A stretch of 32,292 bases of DNA, taken from positions 1 to 32,292 of the forward strand of contig JARLIT010000003.1 of NCBI GenBank assembly GCA_031291575.1, given 5' to 3'. Every line of letters begins with the position of its first letter. Position 1 is the first letter of the stretch. Of this stretch, positions 16,702-23,734 are shown in pieces. Origin of the DNA: Ancalomicrobiaceae bacterium. GTDB taxonomy: Bacteria; Pseudomonadota; Alphaproteobacteria; Rhizobiales; Ancalomicrobiaceae. A model generated the notes under the pieces. That model ran no database searches. It saw nothing but the letters and a program-made list of their open reading frames with translations, and was not told the origin of the DNA. The position numbers were made by a program, and so were the translations under genes.

Positions 16702-17727
16702 TTACTTCTTCAGATCCGCAGAGGTCTGCATGCACTTTGCCGGCGGCTTCAGCGCATTAACGGCAGCCCACTTGATGGTCCGGGTGGTGCCGTCGTAGTC
16801 GTAGTAGGCCTTCCAGCTATCGCCGAGGATCGGGGCCGTCGGGCTGACGATATGCTCGGGCACAGCTTCGCCGTTGAAGAGCTTGACCGCGGCGTCGATG
16901 GCGGTGAAGCCTTCCTTCTCCGGGAACATCGCTGCTTCGATGCGGTACGACGGTTCCTTCTCGATGGCGTTGATGAACGCCAGACCCTCGCCGCCGGTGC
17001 CGACGGTCAAAAGCCCGTCCTGCGACTTGCCGGCCGCCTTCCAGGCCTGCAGCCCGCCGAGAGCCGAGGAATCGTTGATGCCGTAGATGATGTTGATGTC
17101 GGCGTTCTTGGCCAGCGCCGCCGCCGAGACTTCCAATGCCCGGTCCGGATTGCCGCCGCCGTCGAGATCGTGCACGAGAGTGGCCGAGGCGATCTGGGTG
17201 TGGATGCCGTCCATGAAGCCCTTGGAGCGCAGCACCGTCGCCGACAACAGGGGCAACCCGACGTTCATCACCTTGGCGACGCCGCCGAGCTTGTCCTTGG
17301 CGTATTTGCCCGCTTCCACGCCGGCATTGTAGCCGGTGTCGTAGTCGCAGATCGCCACCAGCGTGGTCATGCCCTTGACCGGGTTGCCTTCCAGCACGAC
17401 CGGGATCTTGGCCGCCTTGGCACGGCGCAGCAACGGCACCACGCCTTCCTCGTTGACCGGTGTCAGGATGAGGACGTCGACGCCCTTGGCGATGAAGTCT
17501 TCGGCCGCCGAGACCTGCTTGGCGATGTCGAGGTTGGCATCCTGCACCTCGATGTCGATGCCCAGTTCCTTGGCGTGCGCCTTCATGCCCTTGATGACGT
17601 TCTGATACCACTCGTGCGTGGCGTAGTTGGTCACATAGCCGATCTTCTTCGGCATGTTGGCGGCCTGAGCCGAGGTCGCGATCAACACCGCGACGGACGC
17701 CATGAGAAGTTTCGTGATCGAAGTCAT
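16702..17727 (-). CDS. Sugar ABC transporter substrate-binding protein, RbsB type
   Basis: This 341-residue periplasmic protein is the binding component for the RbsAC-type importer. The ATG at 17727 has GGAGG seven bases upstream and starts a Sec signal peptide (MTSITKLLMAS..., cleavage after SAQA). The mature N terminus (KKIGYVTNYATHEWYQNVIKGMKAHAKELGIDIEVQDA) is the standard Peripla_BP_4 opening, and the ADINIIYGINDSSALGGLQAW stretch is the usual second-lobe motif. Ligands of this subfamily are mostly pentoses, hexoses and polyols. Between it and the upstream iclR gene lie a hairpin and a 12-base perfect palindrome that may give it its own regulated promoter. Confidence 0.93.
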   Translation of the reverse strand: MTSITKLLMASVAVLIATSAQAANMPKKIGYVTNYATHEWYQNVIKGMKAHAKELGIDIEVQDANLDIAKQVSAAEDFIAKGVDVLILTPVNEEGVVPLLRRAKAAKIPVVLEGNPVKGMTTLVAICDYDTGYNAGVEAGKYAKDKLGGVAKVMNVGLPLLSATVLRSKGFMDGIHTQIASATLVHDLDGGGNPDRALEVSAAALAKNADINIIYGINDSSALGGLQAWKAAGKSQDGLLTVGTGGEGLAFINAIEKEPSYRIEAAMFPEKEGFTAIDAAVKLFNGEAVPEHIVSPTAPILGDSWKAYYDYDGTTRTIKWAAVNALKPPAKCMQTSADLKK

Positions 17728-17763
17728 TCCATTTCCTCCCTCGTCGGGCGGTCTTTCCGCCGC

Positions 17764-17775
17764 CCATTGCAATGG
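17764..17775. promoter_or_regulatory. Perfect 12-base palindrome, candidate IclR operator
   Basis: CCATTGCAATGG is fully self-complementary and lies 37 bases upstream of the RbsB-like gene, directly downstream of the iclR gene. IclR-family proteins bind short palindromes as dimers, so this is a reasonable candidate site for the adjacent regulator. A 12-base palindrome can occur by chance; support is positional. Confidence 0.4.
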
Positions 17776-17776
17776 A

Positions 17777-17792
17777 ACCCGCTTGTGCGGGT
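17777..17792 (-). terminator. Hairpin after iclR
   Basis: On the minus strand ACCCGC, ACAA loop, GCGGGT forms a perfect six-pair stem 17 bases after the iclR stop, followed by TTCCATTG. The tail is not a strong T-run. A second stem, GGGCGG (17746-17751) with CCGCCC (17760-17765), lies just before the ribosome site of the binding-protein gene. Confidence 0.4.
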
Positions 17793-17808
17793 CAGGTGAC
17801 TGCGAGCC

Positions 17809-18609
17809 TCAGAGCGTCTGCTCAGGCGCGCCCAACGCGGCGGAGATCCGCTCAGCCGCCTCGATGGTTCGCTGCAGCACGATCTGTCGATCGAATCGCG
17901 CTTGCCGTTGCGGCAGGAACGGCACCGTCAGGGCCGCGATCACCGCACCGGTGTGGTCGCGGACCGGCAGCGAGATGTTGGTGCAGGCATCGACGGCGAG
18001 AGAGGACCGCATCTCGTAGCCGCACGCGCGGATGGCCGCGATGCGCGCCTCGATCTCCTGGTGCGAGCCATAGGCCTCGCCGGCCGCGATGATGCGGGCG
18101 ATCAGCGCCTCGCGCTCGGCTGGCGGCAACCAGGCGATCAGAACCGCGCCCGAACTGGTTTCCAGCGTCGGGAAACGCGAGCCGAGCGCCACCGAGTACC
18201 GCATCGGCAGGGGGGAATCGACCTGCAGGGCGATCATCACCTGCAGTCCATCCGGCACAGCCAGGTGACAGCTCTGGTCGGAGCCGATGGTCAGATCGCG
18301 CAGGATCGGCAGCGCCCGTTCGATCAGCCGGTTGACCGGCGGGTGCATGTGCGCCAACTCGAACAGCTTCAGCGACAGCCGGATCCGATCGCTCTTGGTG
18401 CGCACCAGGTAGCCGCGCTTTTCCAACAGCATCAGGATCCGGTAGATCTCGTGGATGGAACGGCCGAGGCCGGTGGAGATCTCGGTCTGGGTCAGGCTGT
18501 CCGACTGGCCGGCCATGAATTCCAGAATGTCGAGCAGCTTCTCCGCCGCCGGCACGCGGTATTCGTTCTTGCGGCCGTCGTCGCCGGCCTGCGTGTCCTC
18601 AGCCTTCAT
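17809..18609 (-). CDS. IclR-family transcriptional regulator
   Basis: This 266-residue protein has the IclR layout. After a short polar tail, residues about 18-85 form the winged helix (AAEKLLDILEFMA...LTQTEISTGLGRSIHEIYRILMLLEKRGYLVRT). The rest is the GAF-like effector domain ending in ACTNISLPVRDHTGAVIAALTVPFL. IclR proteins regulate catabolic operons in response to a small-molecule ligand. Its start overlaps the end of the signal-less solute-binding-like gene by 11 bases, and it is followed by the importer genes, so it most likely controls this operon. Confidence 0.93.
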   Translation of the reverse strand: MKAEDTQAGDDGRKNEYRVPAAEKLLDILEFMAGQSDSLTQTEISTGLGRSIHEIYRILMLLEKRGYLVRTKSDRIRLSLKLFELAHMHPPVNRLIERALPILRDLTIGSDQSCHLAVPDGLQVMIALQVDSPLPMRYSVALGSRFPTLETSSGAVLIAWLPPAEREALIARIIAAGEAYGSHQEIEARIAAIRACGYEMRSSLAVDACTNISLPVRDHTGAVIAALTVPFLPQRQARFDRQIVLQRTIEAAERISAALGAPEQTL

Positions 18610-19762
18610 GGTGCGCGCCCTCCCTGGCCGACCGCGCCAATCCCGCCTCCGACAGGTGTGTCAGTCGCTGGAAGAACTCCTTCGCCGACATCTCGCCGAG
18701 GATGGCGTGGGTCGCCAGCGGTGCTGCCGCGCGGAAGAAGTCGATGAAGCCCGGATCGAGCGGGCGCAGATATGACGCCTGGATGGTTGCCAGCGTGTCG
18801 CGGAAGAAATTGCGCGTCACCGCGTTGACCCGTTCGTCCTGCCAGGCGGCGAGCGAACCGGGCTGGCCGCCGGCATCGACGTATTGCTGGCGCTGGTAGG
18901 CGGGAAGCGACAGGTGGATGGCATAGGCCATCGCCGCTTCGCGGTATTTCGACTGGCTGCTGACCCCGATGCCAGCGCCGCCGAGCAGTGCCCCGGCATG
19001 GCCGGCGGCCGGAATGTCGCAATAGACAAGGTGTGGGCCGTGCTCGGCCGAGGCGTAATTCACATAGCCGAAGGCATAGGGCACATAGACGACGTCGTCG
19101 TTCGCCACCATGTGGTCGTAGCAGCGGATCGGGTTCCACTGCCGCGACAGGGGATGCGCCAGGCGGGCCAGCTCCTGCAGTTCGCCGAGCGACGTCTCGA
19201 CGACGGCGCGGTCGGCAAAGCCGTAGGGAGCGTTGCCGGTCTTCTGCGCCGCGAATGTGAGCAGCAGGCACATGGCGTCGGTCGGCACCATGGGCAGGCC
19301 GATCCACTTGTCGTCCGCCCGCAGCCGGCGCGCCAGCCGGAGGAGCGCCGCGTGGTCAGTTGGTGCCGGGCCGTAGCCGGCCATGAGATCGGGACGGTAA
19401 CTCGCCACCTGACAGGCGGCATCGATGGGCAGCGCCCATTGAGAGCCGTTCCGGGAATAGGACGACCACGACTTGCCGACCGAATCCCGGGCGAATTCCG
19501 CCAGTCGATCGGCGCCGAGGCTGGCATCGAACGGCGCGAGCAACTGGCTGGCCGCGATATCGCCGATGAACGGGTGATCGAAGATGATCAGGTCGTAGTC
19601 GGCGAGGACATCGGCAAGCGCACCCTCGCCGAATTCATACAAGCTGCGGCGGTCCCACGCGATGCGCAGATCCGGGTGGGCCGCGCAATAGGGCGCGACG
19701 CTCGCGTCGAGCGGCCCCCAGCAGCGGCGATGGTCCCACGCCAATCCGCGCAACTCGATCAT
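18599..19762 (-). CDS. Solute-binding-protein-like protein without signal peptide
   Basis: About 387 residues with the overall character of family 1 extracellular solute-binding proteins, but the N terminus (MIELRGLAWDHRRCWGPL) has no hydrophobic leader, so it should stay in the cytoplasm. Notable segments are RIAWDRRSLYEFGEG, DYDLIIFDHPFIGD and VNYASAEHGPHLVYCDIPA. From memory, similar signal-less proteins with WDH...WDRRSL...IDHP segments are found beside CoA-transferase and enoyl-CoA hydratase genes in proteobacteria; their function is not known to me. It is the first gene of the leftward operon. The ATG at 19762 is preferred over 19771, whose start codon abuts the GGAGG site. A ligand-sensing role with the adjacent IclR, or an enzyme built on a binding-protein fold, are both possible. 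Confidence 0.7.
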   Translation of the reverse strand: MIELRGLAWDHRRCWGPLDASVAPYCAAHPDLRIAWDRRSLYEFGEGALADVLADYDLIIFDHPFIGDIAASQLLAPFDASLGADRLAEFARDSVGKSWSSYSRNGSQWALPIDAACQVASYRPDLMAGYGPAPTDHAALLRLARRLRADDKWIGLPMVPTDAMCLLLTFAAQKTGNAPYGFADRAVVETSLGELQELARLAHPLSRQWNPIRCYDHMVANDDVVYVPYAFGYVNYASAEHGPHLVYCDIPAAGHAGALLGGAGIGVSSQSKYREAAMAYAIHLSLPAYQRQQYVDAGGQPGSLAAWQDERVNAVTRNFFRDTLATIQASYLRPLDPGFIDFFRAAAPLATHAILGEMSAKEFFQRLTHLSEAGLARSAREGAHHEG

Positions 19763-20049
19763 CGACCGCATTCCTCCCCCGAGCCGTCCGTATTTTCACC
19801 GAACTATGCCGATGGATTTTCATTTATGCAACATCATTACGTATATAAAAATAGAGGGCGAGGCGCCGGTGCCGGCTGCGGGCCGCCGCGGTGGGTGTAA
19901 ATCTTTGGATTCAATCGAGTCCCGCTGCGTCAAACGGTCGCGCATCGCGCCAATCGGCGGCGCGCCGCGCGTTCCTGTCGGAAGGCGTGCCTGGCAAATC
20001 CGTCAATCGCTAATGGCGCGTCGGGCCGGCCCGTCGGGGCGGGCCGCGT
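19763..20049. promoter_or_regulatory. Intergenic promoter region of the leftward operon
   Basis: This 287-base stretch lies between the first gene of the leftward operon and the MarR gene. Bases about 19792-19855 are strikingly AT-rich for this DNA, consistent with the operon promoter, though no clear -35/-10 pair could be fixed. The right part is GC-rich and gene-free. Confidence 0.5.
20028..20045 (-). terminator. Hairpin after the first marR gene
   Basis: GGCCCG (20028-20033) pairs with CGGGCC (20040-20045) around a six-base loop, starting four bases past the marR stop on the minus strand. Without a T-run it is only a candidate terminator. Confidence 0.4.
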
Positions 20050-20574
20050 TCAGGATTGCTCGACGACGATCGTCGCCGCATAGCGCTTCAGGCGCCCCAT
20101 GCCGTCGACGACGGCGCGCATCTCGTCGTCCGGCAAGCCGTGCAGCAGTTCCTTCAGCCAGCTCTCATGTGCATCCGCCATGCGGGAAAACAGCGTGTGG
20201 CCGCGCGGCGTCAGCTTGGCGATGGTGACGCGACGATCGTCGGGCGTGGTTCGCTCCACCAGATCGTCGGCCACCAGCCGGTCGATGATGCCGGTGACAT
20301 TGCCGTTGGTGACCATCGTCCGTCTGGACAATTCGCCGAGGCGCAAGCCGTCAGGCTCGCGGTAGAGTTGGGCCAGAATGTCGAACTGCGGCAGCGTCGC
20401 GTCGAATTCCAGCCGCAGGCGGCGCCGGATCTCCTGCGAGATCAGCTTGGTCGTCGCCAGGAGCCGTAGCCACAGCCGCAATTCCAGCTTGTGGTCATCG
20501 CGCCCGGCACGAACGATCGCCTCGAGATCGGAGGCGCCCTCGTCGCTGTCAGGCACCGCTCGGGTCTGGTCCAT
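20050..20574 (-). CDS. MarR-family transcriptional regulator (first copy)
   Basis: This 174-residue protein has the MarR fold: dimerisation helices at both ends around a winged helix (LPQFDILAQLYREPDGLRLGELSRRTMVTNGNVTGIIDRLVADDLVERTTPDDRRVTIAKLTPRG), with the DDRR wing typical of the family. The start at 20574 (MDQTRAV) was chosen because the upstream open frame overlaps the FAD oxidoreductase gene and reads as noise; the ribosome site is weak. It lies 71 bases downstream of that oxidoreductase gene. MarR proteins usually repress nearby catabolic genes and release DNA when an aromatic or acyl-CoA ligand binds. It is a candidate for the TTGCARAWGCAWWT sites described elsewhere. Confidence 0.92.
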   Translation of the reverse strand: MDQTRAVPDSDEGASDLEAIVRAGRDDHKLELRLWLRLLATTKLISQEIRRRLRLEFDATLPQFDILAQLYREPDGLRLGELSRRTMVTNGNVTGIIDRLVADDLVERTTPDDRRVTIAKLTPRGHTLFSRMADAHESWLKELLHGLPDDEMRAVVDGMGRLKRYAATIVVEQS

Positions 20575-20645
20575 CGGTAACACTTTCAATCTCTGTCCCC
20601 GGTGCTGCTGGCGAAACGCCTGCTCCGCGGCGCTCCGACCCTCGG

Positions 20646-22217
20646 CTACACCCCTGCCGGCATCTTCGCCAGCATGAAGCCCGATCCGGCGCCCGTTCCG
20701 GCGCCCGGCCAGGTTGAGGCCCCGCACACATATAGGCCGGGGATCGGCGTCTTGTAACGGGAATAGCCGGCGAGCGGGCGGAACAGGAAGTTCTGATCGA
20801 GGTGATGGCTGCCGGCCAGATTGTCGCCACCGATCAGATTGGGATTGTCGCGCTCGAGATCGAGCGGAGACAGCACGCGCCGGGCGATCACCGAACCCTT
20901 TAGGCCCGGGGCGTAGGTCTCGAGACTGTCGAGCACCCGGTCGGCGTAGACCTCCTTGACGCTGTCCCAATCGGTCTCGCCGATATGGCCGGCCGCATCG
21001 CCGCGGATCTCCGCCGGCACCACTCGCACCTGGATCCAAATGACGTGCTTGCCGTCGGGCGCCCGGCTCGGATCGATGGCGGTGGGCTGGCCGACCACCA
21101 GCACCGGTTCGCGCGGCAATAGCCCTGCCGCCGCCTCGGCAAAGGCCGCCGTCATCATCGCCATGTCCGGCGCGACGTGGACGTAGGCGAAGGACTTCAG
21201 TTCGGCACCCGCCGCCCACTCCGGCAGCGCGTCAGTTGCCAGATGGATCATCATCGTGCCCGGTCCCGGCCGGAACCGCGCCATGCCCTCGGAAAACCGC
21301 TGCGGTACTTGGCGGGGACCGACGATCGAACCGAACAAGCGCGTCGGATGGATGTTGGAGACGACGGCGCGCCGGGCTGTCAACAGCCGTCCGTCGGCAA
21401 GCCGGACGCCCTTGGCGCGCTTGCCGACCATTTCCAGCCCGGTGACGCTGGTGCCGGTGATGAGTTCGCCGCCCTTCGCCTTCAATACGGCGACCATGGC
21501 GCGGATGATCGTATCGGCTCCACCGCGGCCGATCGCCATGCCGAATGACTGGTTCGCCATCGATTCCAGATAGGGGAACAGCGCCCCGCCGGCGGTGTCG
21601 GGGGGGAAGTCGAGATGCATGCCCCAGGCGGCCATCATCGTCTGCACATGCGGATGCTTGAAGCGGGCTGACAGAAACGCGCGCGGCGTCGACAGGATGA
21701 GTCGCGCCGTGTCGGCGAGCCAGCCACTGCCCAATTGCCACCACGCCTTCCACACAGTCTTGGCCGCTGCGACCGACGGCATCGGCGAGCCAAGCAGTCC
21801 GAAGATGTGCGGCGCGTCAACGCCGAAGCGGGCAACCAGCGCCCGCCAGGCCGCGGCATCGTCCGGCGATAGGGCCGAAATCGCTTGTGCCGTTCGGTCC
21901 AGATCGGTATTGACCCCGAGCCAAGTGCCGTCGCGGAACAGGTTGGCGAAGCAGTTGGCGACGGGCACAAGTTCCAGACCGGCGGCGACGAGATCGTCCT
22001 TGTGGCGGGCGAAGAACGGCGAGCCGGCGAACATCGACAGGTTCATGGCGTAGAGGTCGTGCCGGAAGCCGGGCAGCGTCACCTCGGCCGTCTTCACCGC
22101 GCCGCCGGCAATATCGCGCGCCTCGACGACGGCGACCGACCAGCCCTTCGAGGCCAGATGCACGGCAGCGGCGAGACCATTGTGCCCGGCGCCCAGAACA
22201 ATCGCATCGTATTCCAT
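20646..22217 (-). CDS. FAD-dependent oxidoreductase, phytoene desaturase-like (first copy)
   Basis: This 523-residue flavoprotein opens with the dinucleotide-binding motif VLGAGHNG (residues 7-14), followed by VVEARDIAGG. It ends with GLYVCGASTWPGAGTGAGSGF, the conserved FAD-binding C-terminal motif of the CrtI/PYROXD2-like group. The length matches that group. The ATG at 22217 has GGAGGG four bases upstream; the open frame before it is not protein-like. Members desaturate or oxidise hydrophobic substrates, but there are no other carotenoid genes here. It is clearly paralogous to 23735-25324 (shared SRAPDG, GDAAG, YADRV, VIARR, SP.DLE segments). Context suggests an oxidation step in the same pathway as the hydrolase and iorAB. 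Confidence 0.9.
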   Translation of the reverse strand: MEYDAIVLGAGHNGLAAAVHLASKGWSVAVVEARDIAGGAVKTAEVTLPGFRHDLYAMNLSMFAGSPFFARHKDDLVAAGLELVPVANCFANLFRDGTWLGVNTDLDRTAQAISALSPDDAAAWRALVARFGVDAPHIFGLLGSPMPSVAAAKTVWKAWWQLGSGWLADTARLILSTPRAFLSARFKHPHVQTMMAAWGMHLDFPPDTAGGALFPYLESMANQSFGMAIGRGGADTIIRAMVAVLKAKGGELITGTSVTGLEMVGKRAKGVRLADGRLLTARRAVVSNIHPTRLFGSIVGPRQVPQRFSEGMARFRPGPGTMMIHLATDALPEWAAGAELKSFAYVHVAPDMAMMTAAFAEAAAGLLPREPVLVVGQPTAIDPSRAPDGKHVIWIQVRVVPAEIRGDAAGHIGETDWDSVKEVYADRVLDSLETYAPGLKGSVIARRVLSPLDLERDNPNLIGGDNLAGSHHLDQNFLFRPLAGYSRYKTPIPGLYVCGASTWPGAGTGAGSGFMLAKMPAGV

Positions 22218-22507
22218 CGCGCCCTCCGATATCGCGAAAGCGTCCTGCGGCCGATTGCCTGCAGACAGCTGTTCCGGATCGTGATAAAGTTGAAGCTTAA
22301 AAGATATTTCCGCAAGCCGCAATTGGCCGCATGTGCTCAGATTATATTCATTTCCATATTATTGGGAGCGCGGCGATCGACACAGACGCCGGCTGCGAGA
22401 GCCTCCAAATTCATCGTTCGGCTTTATATTGTCTGATGTTACGTGATGGATAGCTGGCCGGCATGCACCGCCTCCGCTCCGGCCCTCGTGTAGCCACGAA
22501 AATATGC

Positions 22508-22521
22508 TTGCAAATGCAAAT
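22508..22521 (+). promoter_or_regulatory. Candidate MarR operator, site 1
   Basis: TTGCAAATGCAAAT contains the inverted repeat TTGCA-AA-TGCAA. It matches the sequence over the iorA promoter at 12 of 14 positions. It overlaps a TATGCT hexamer (22503-22508) within the shared 11-mer AAAATATGCTT (22499-22509). It is about 170 bases upstream of the hydrolase start. Confidence 0.5.
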
Positions 22522-22539
22522 ACCGTCCCATACGCTGTT

Positions 22540-22553
22540 TTGCAGATGCATTT
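22540..22553 (+). promoter_or_regulatory. Candidate MarR operator, site 2
   Basis: TTGCAGATGCATTT contains the inverted repeat TGCA-GA-TGCA. It matches the iorA-promoter sequence at 11 of 14 positions. It lies exactly 32 bases downstream of site 1, about three helical turns, so proteins bound at both would sit on the same face of the DNA. Confidence 0.45.
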
Positions 22554-22688
22554 CCGGGCAGTATCGGCGGCCGCGCATCGAATAATCGGGGCAGGGCGCG
22601 CAGCGCCGGTTTTGCCCCCGGTTCGGCGGGCTGCCCTCTGTTTCCAATGGGATGCGGTGTCGAAATCCATGGACTTGGGGAGAGTATG

Positions 22689-23474
22689 ATGGCTGCAGCT
22701 GACGTTCTGACGGGTCTGGCTTCGTCGCTCGTTTCCGGTACGGTCAAGGTGGTCGACCTGGCCGCCCCGCTTGGACCGGAAACCCCGGTCCTCTATCTGC
22801 CGCCGCAGTTCGGCAAGAACACGCCGAACGTGAAGGTCCACCAGATCTCCCGCTACGACCAGGACGGCCCATTCTGGGCCTGGAACTGGCTCGAACTCGG
22901 CGAGCACACCGGCACGCACTTCGATGCCCCGGCACACTGGATCACCGGCAAGGACTACGCCGACGGCACCACCGATCGCATCGCGCCGCAGAATTTCGTC
23001 GCCCCGGTCAATGTCATCGATCGGTCGAAGGAGGTTGCCGCCGATCCGGACTACCTCCTCACTGTCGACAGCATCAAGGCGTGGGAAGCCGAGCACGGCG
23101 AGATCGAGGCCGGCAGCTGGGTCGTGCTTCGCACCGACTGGTACAAGCGCAACGGCTCAACCGAGACCTTCCTCAATGCCGACGAGACCGGCCCGCACTC
23201 GCCGGGCCCGACCGCCGAGGCGATCGCCTACCTGATTTCCAAGGGCATCGTCGGCTGGGGCTCGGAGACTATCGGCACCGATGCCGGTTCGGCCGGCGGC
23301 ATGAACCCGCCGTTCCCGGCGCACAATCTGATGCACAAGGCCAATCGCTACGGCCTCGCCAGCCTCTGCCACCTCGACCAGTTGCCGCCCAAGGGCGCCA
23401 TCCTGATCGCCGCGCCGTTGAAGTTCGTCAACGGCACCGGCTCTCCGGTCAGAGCGCTGGCGCTGGTGCCCTGA
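22689..23474 (+). CDS. Cyclase-family metal-dependent hydrolase, isatin hydrolase-like
   Basis: About 261 residues. The cyclase/kynurenine-formamidase signature HxGTHxDxPxH is present as HTGTHFDAPAH with metal ligands His73, His77, Asp79 and catalytic His83. A preceding aromatic cluster WAWNW (63-67), together with DETGPHSPGP and GTDAGSAGGM...PPFPAHNLMH, resembles isatin hydrolase, a member that opens the isatin ring to isatinate in indole-3-acetate breakdown; this comparison is from memory. The family acts on cyclic or formylated amides with Mn or Zn. GGGGAG (22677-22682) precedes two adjacent ATGs at 22686 and 22689; 22689 has better spacing. No signal peptide is visible. With iorAB nearby an indolic or aryl substrate is plausible, but kynurenine formamidase or another amide hydrolase is possible. 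Confidence 0.85.
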   Translation: MAAADVLTGLASSLVSGTVKVVDLAAPLGPETPVLYLPPQFGKNTPNVKVHQISRYDQDGPFWAWNWLELGEHTGTHFDAPAHWITGKDYADGTTDRIAPQNFVAPVNVIDRSKEVAADPDYLLTVDSIKAWEAEHGEIEAGSWVVLRTDWYKRNGSTETFLNADETGPHSPGPTAEAIAYLISKGIVGWGSETIGTDAGSAGGMNPPFPAHNLMHKANRYGLASLCHLDQLPPKGAILIAAPLKFVNGTGSPVRALALVP

Positions 23475-23496
23475 TCCCATCCCGCCCGCAGCCGAC

Positions 23497-23573
23497 CTAG
23501 TGGTCCGATTCCGACATTTGCATCCCACTTGCAGCATCCTCCGAAGCAAATGTCGGAATTGAAGGACCACTAG
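23497..23573. repeat. Palindromic repeat A with CTAGTGG ends
   Basis: The left arm (23497-23521) starts CTAGTGGTCCGATTCCGACA and ends TTTGC; the right arm (23546-23573) is its reverse complement except for a three-base insertion and one position that would be a G-U wobble in RNA. The loop is 24 bases. It lies 22 bases after the hydrolase stop. It looks like a mobile palindromic element and could also end transcription. Confidence 0.75.
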
Positions 23574-23586
23574 CAACTATTTGACT

Positions 23587-23664
23587 CTAGTGGAGCTTTG
23601 AATTTGCCATTTGAGTCCAATCGCGCTGCCGGCTGGGACTCAAATGTCAAATTCGCTCCACTAG
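23587..23664. repeat. Palindromic repeat B with CTAGTGG ends
   Basis: The left arm (23587-23618) starts CTAGTGGAGC and ends CATTTGAGTCC; the right arm (23636-23664) is its reverse complement apart from a three-base TTT insertion and one mismatch. The loop is 17 bases. It is 13 bases from repeat A and aligns with it at 19 of 27 positions from the outer end, so the two are diverged members of one family. Confidence 0.75.
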
Positions 23665-23734
23665 CCGACCGGGACGCCACTCGCTCCCGGCCGGCAGCGA
23701 CTGTCCGCCGCGTTCGAAGAGGCGAGGGCCCGCC

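Larger units (their letters stand above)
22218..22688. promoter_or_regulatory. Divergent control region between FAD oxidoreductase and hydrolase genes
   Basis: This 471-base gene-free region separates two divergent transcription units and is AT-rich in its left half. A consensus -10 hexamer TATAAT for the leftward gene reads on the minus strand at 22346-22341, with no good -35. TATATT at 22425-22430 could serve rightward transcription. Two copies of the TTGCARAWGCAWWT motif lie at 22508-22521 and 22540-22553. Confidence 0.55.

Noticed and set aside
19792..19855. TTGCAT half-site in the leftward operon promoter region as another copy of the MarR-type motif
   Set aside because: Only the first five bases agree with TTGCARAWGCAWWT, too little to claim.
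20575..21219. Upstream extension of the first MarR frame
   Set aside because: The additional stretch lies within the FAD oxidoreductase gene in another frame and is not MarR-like.
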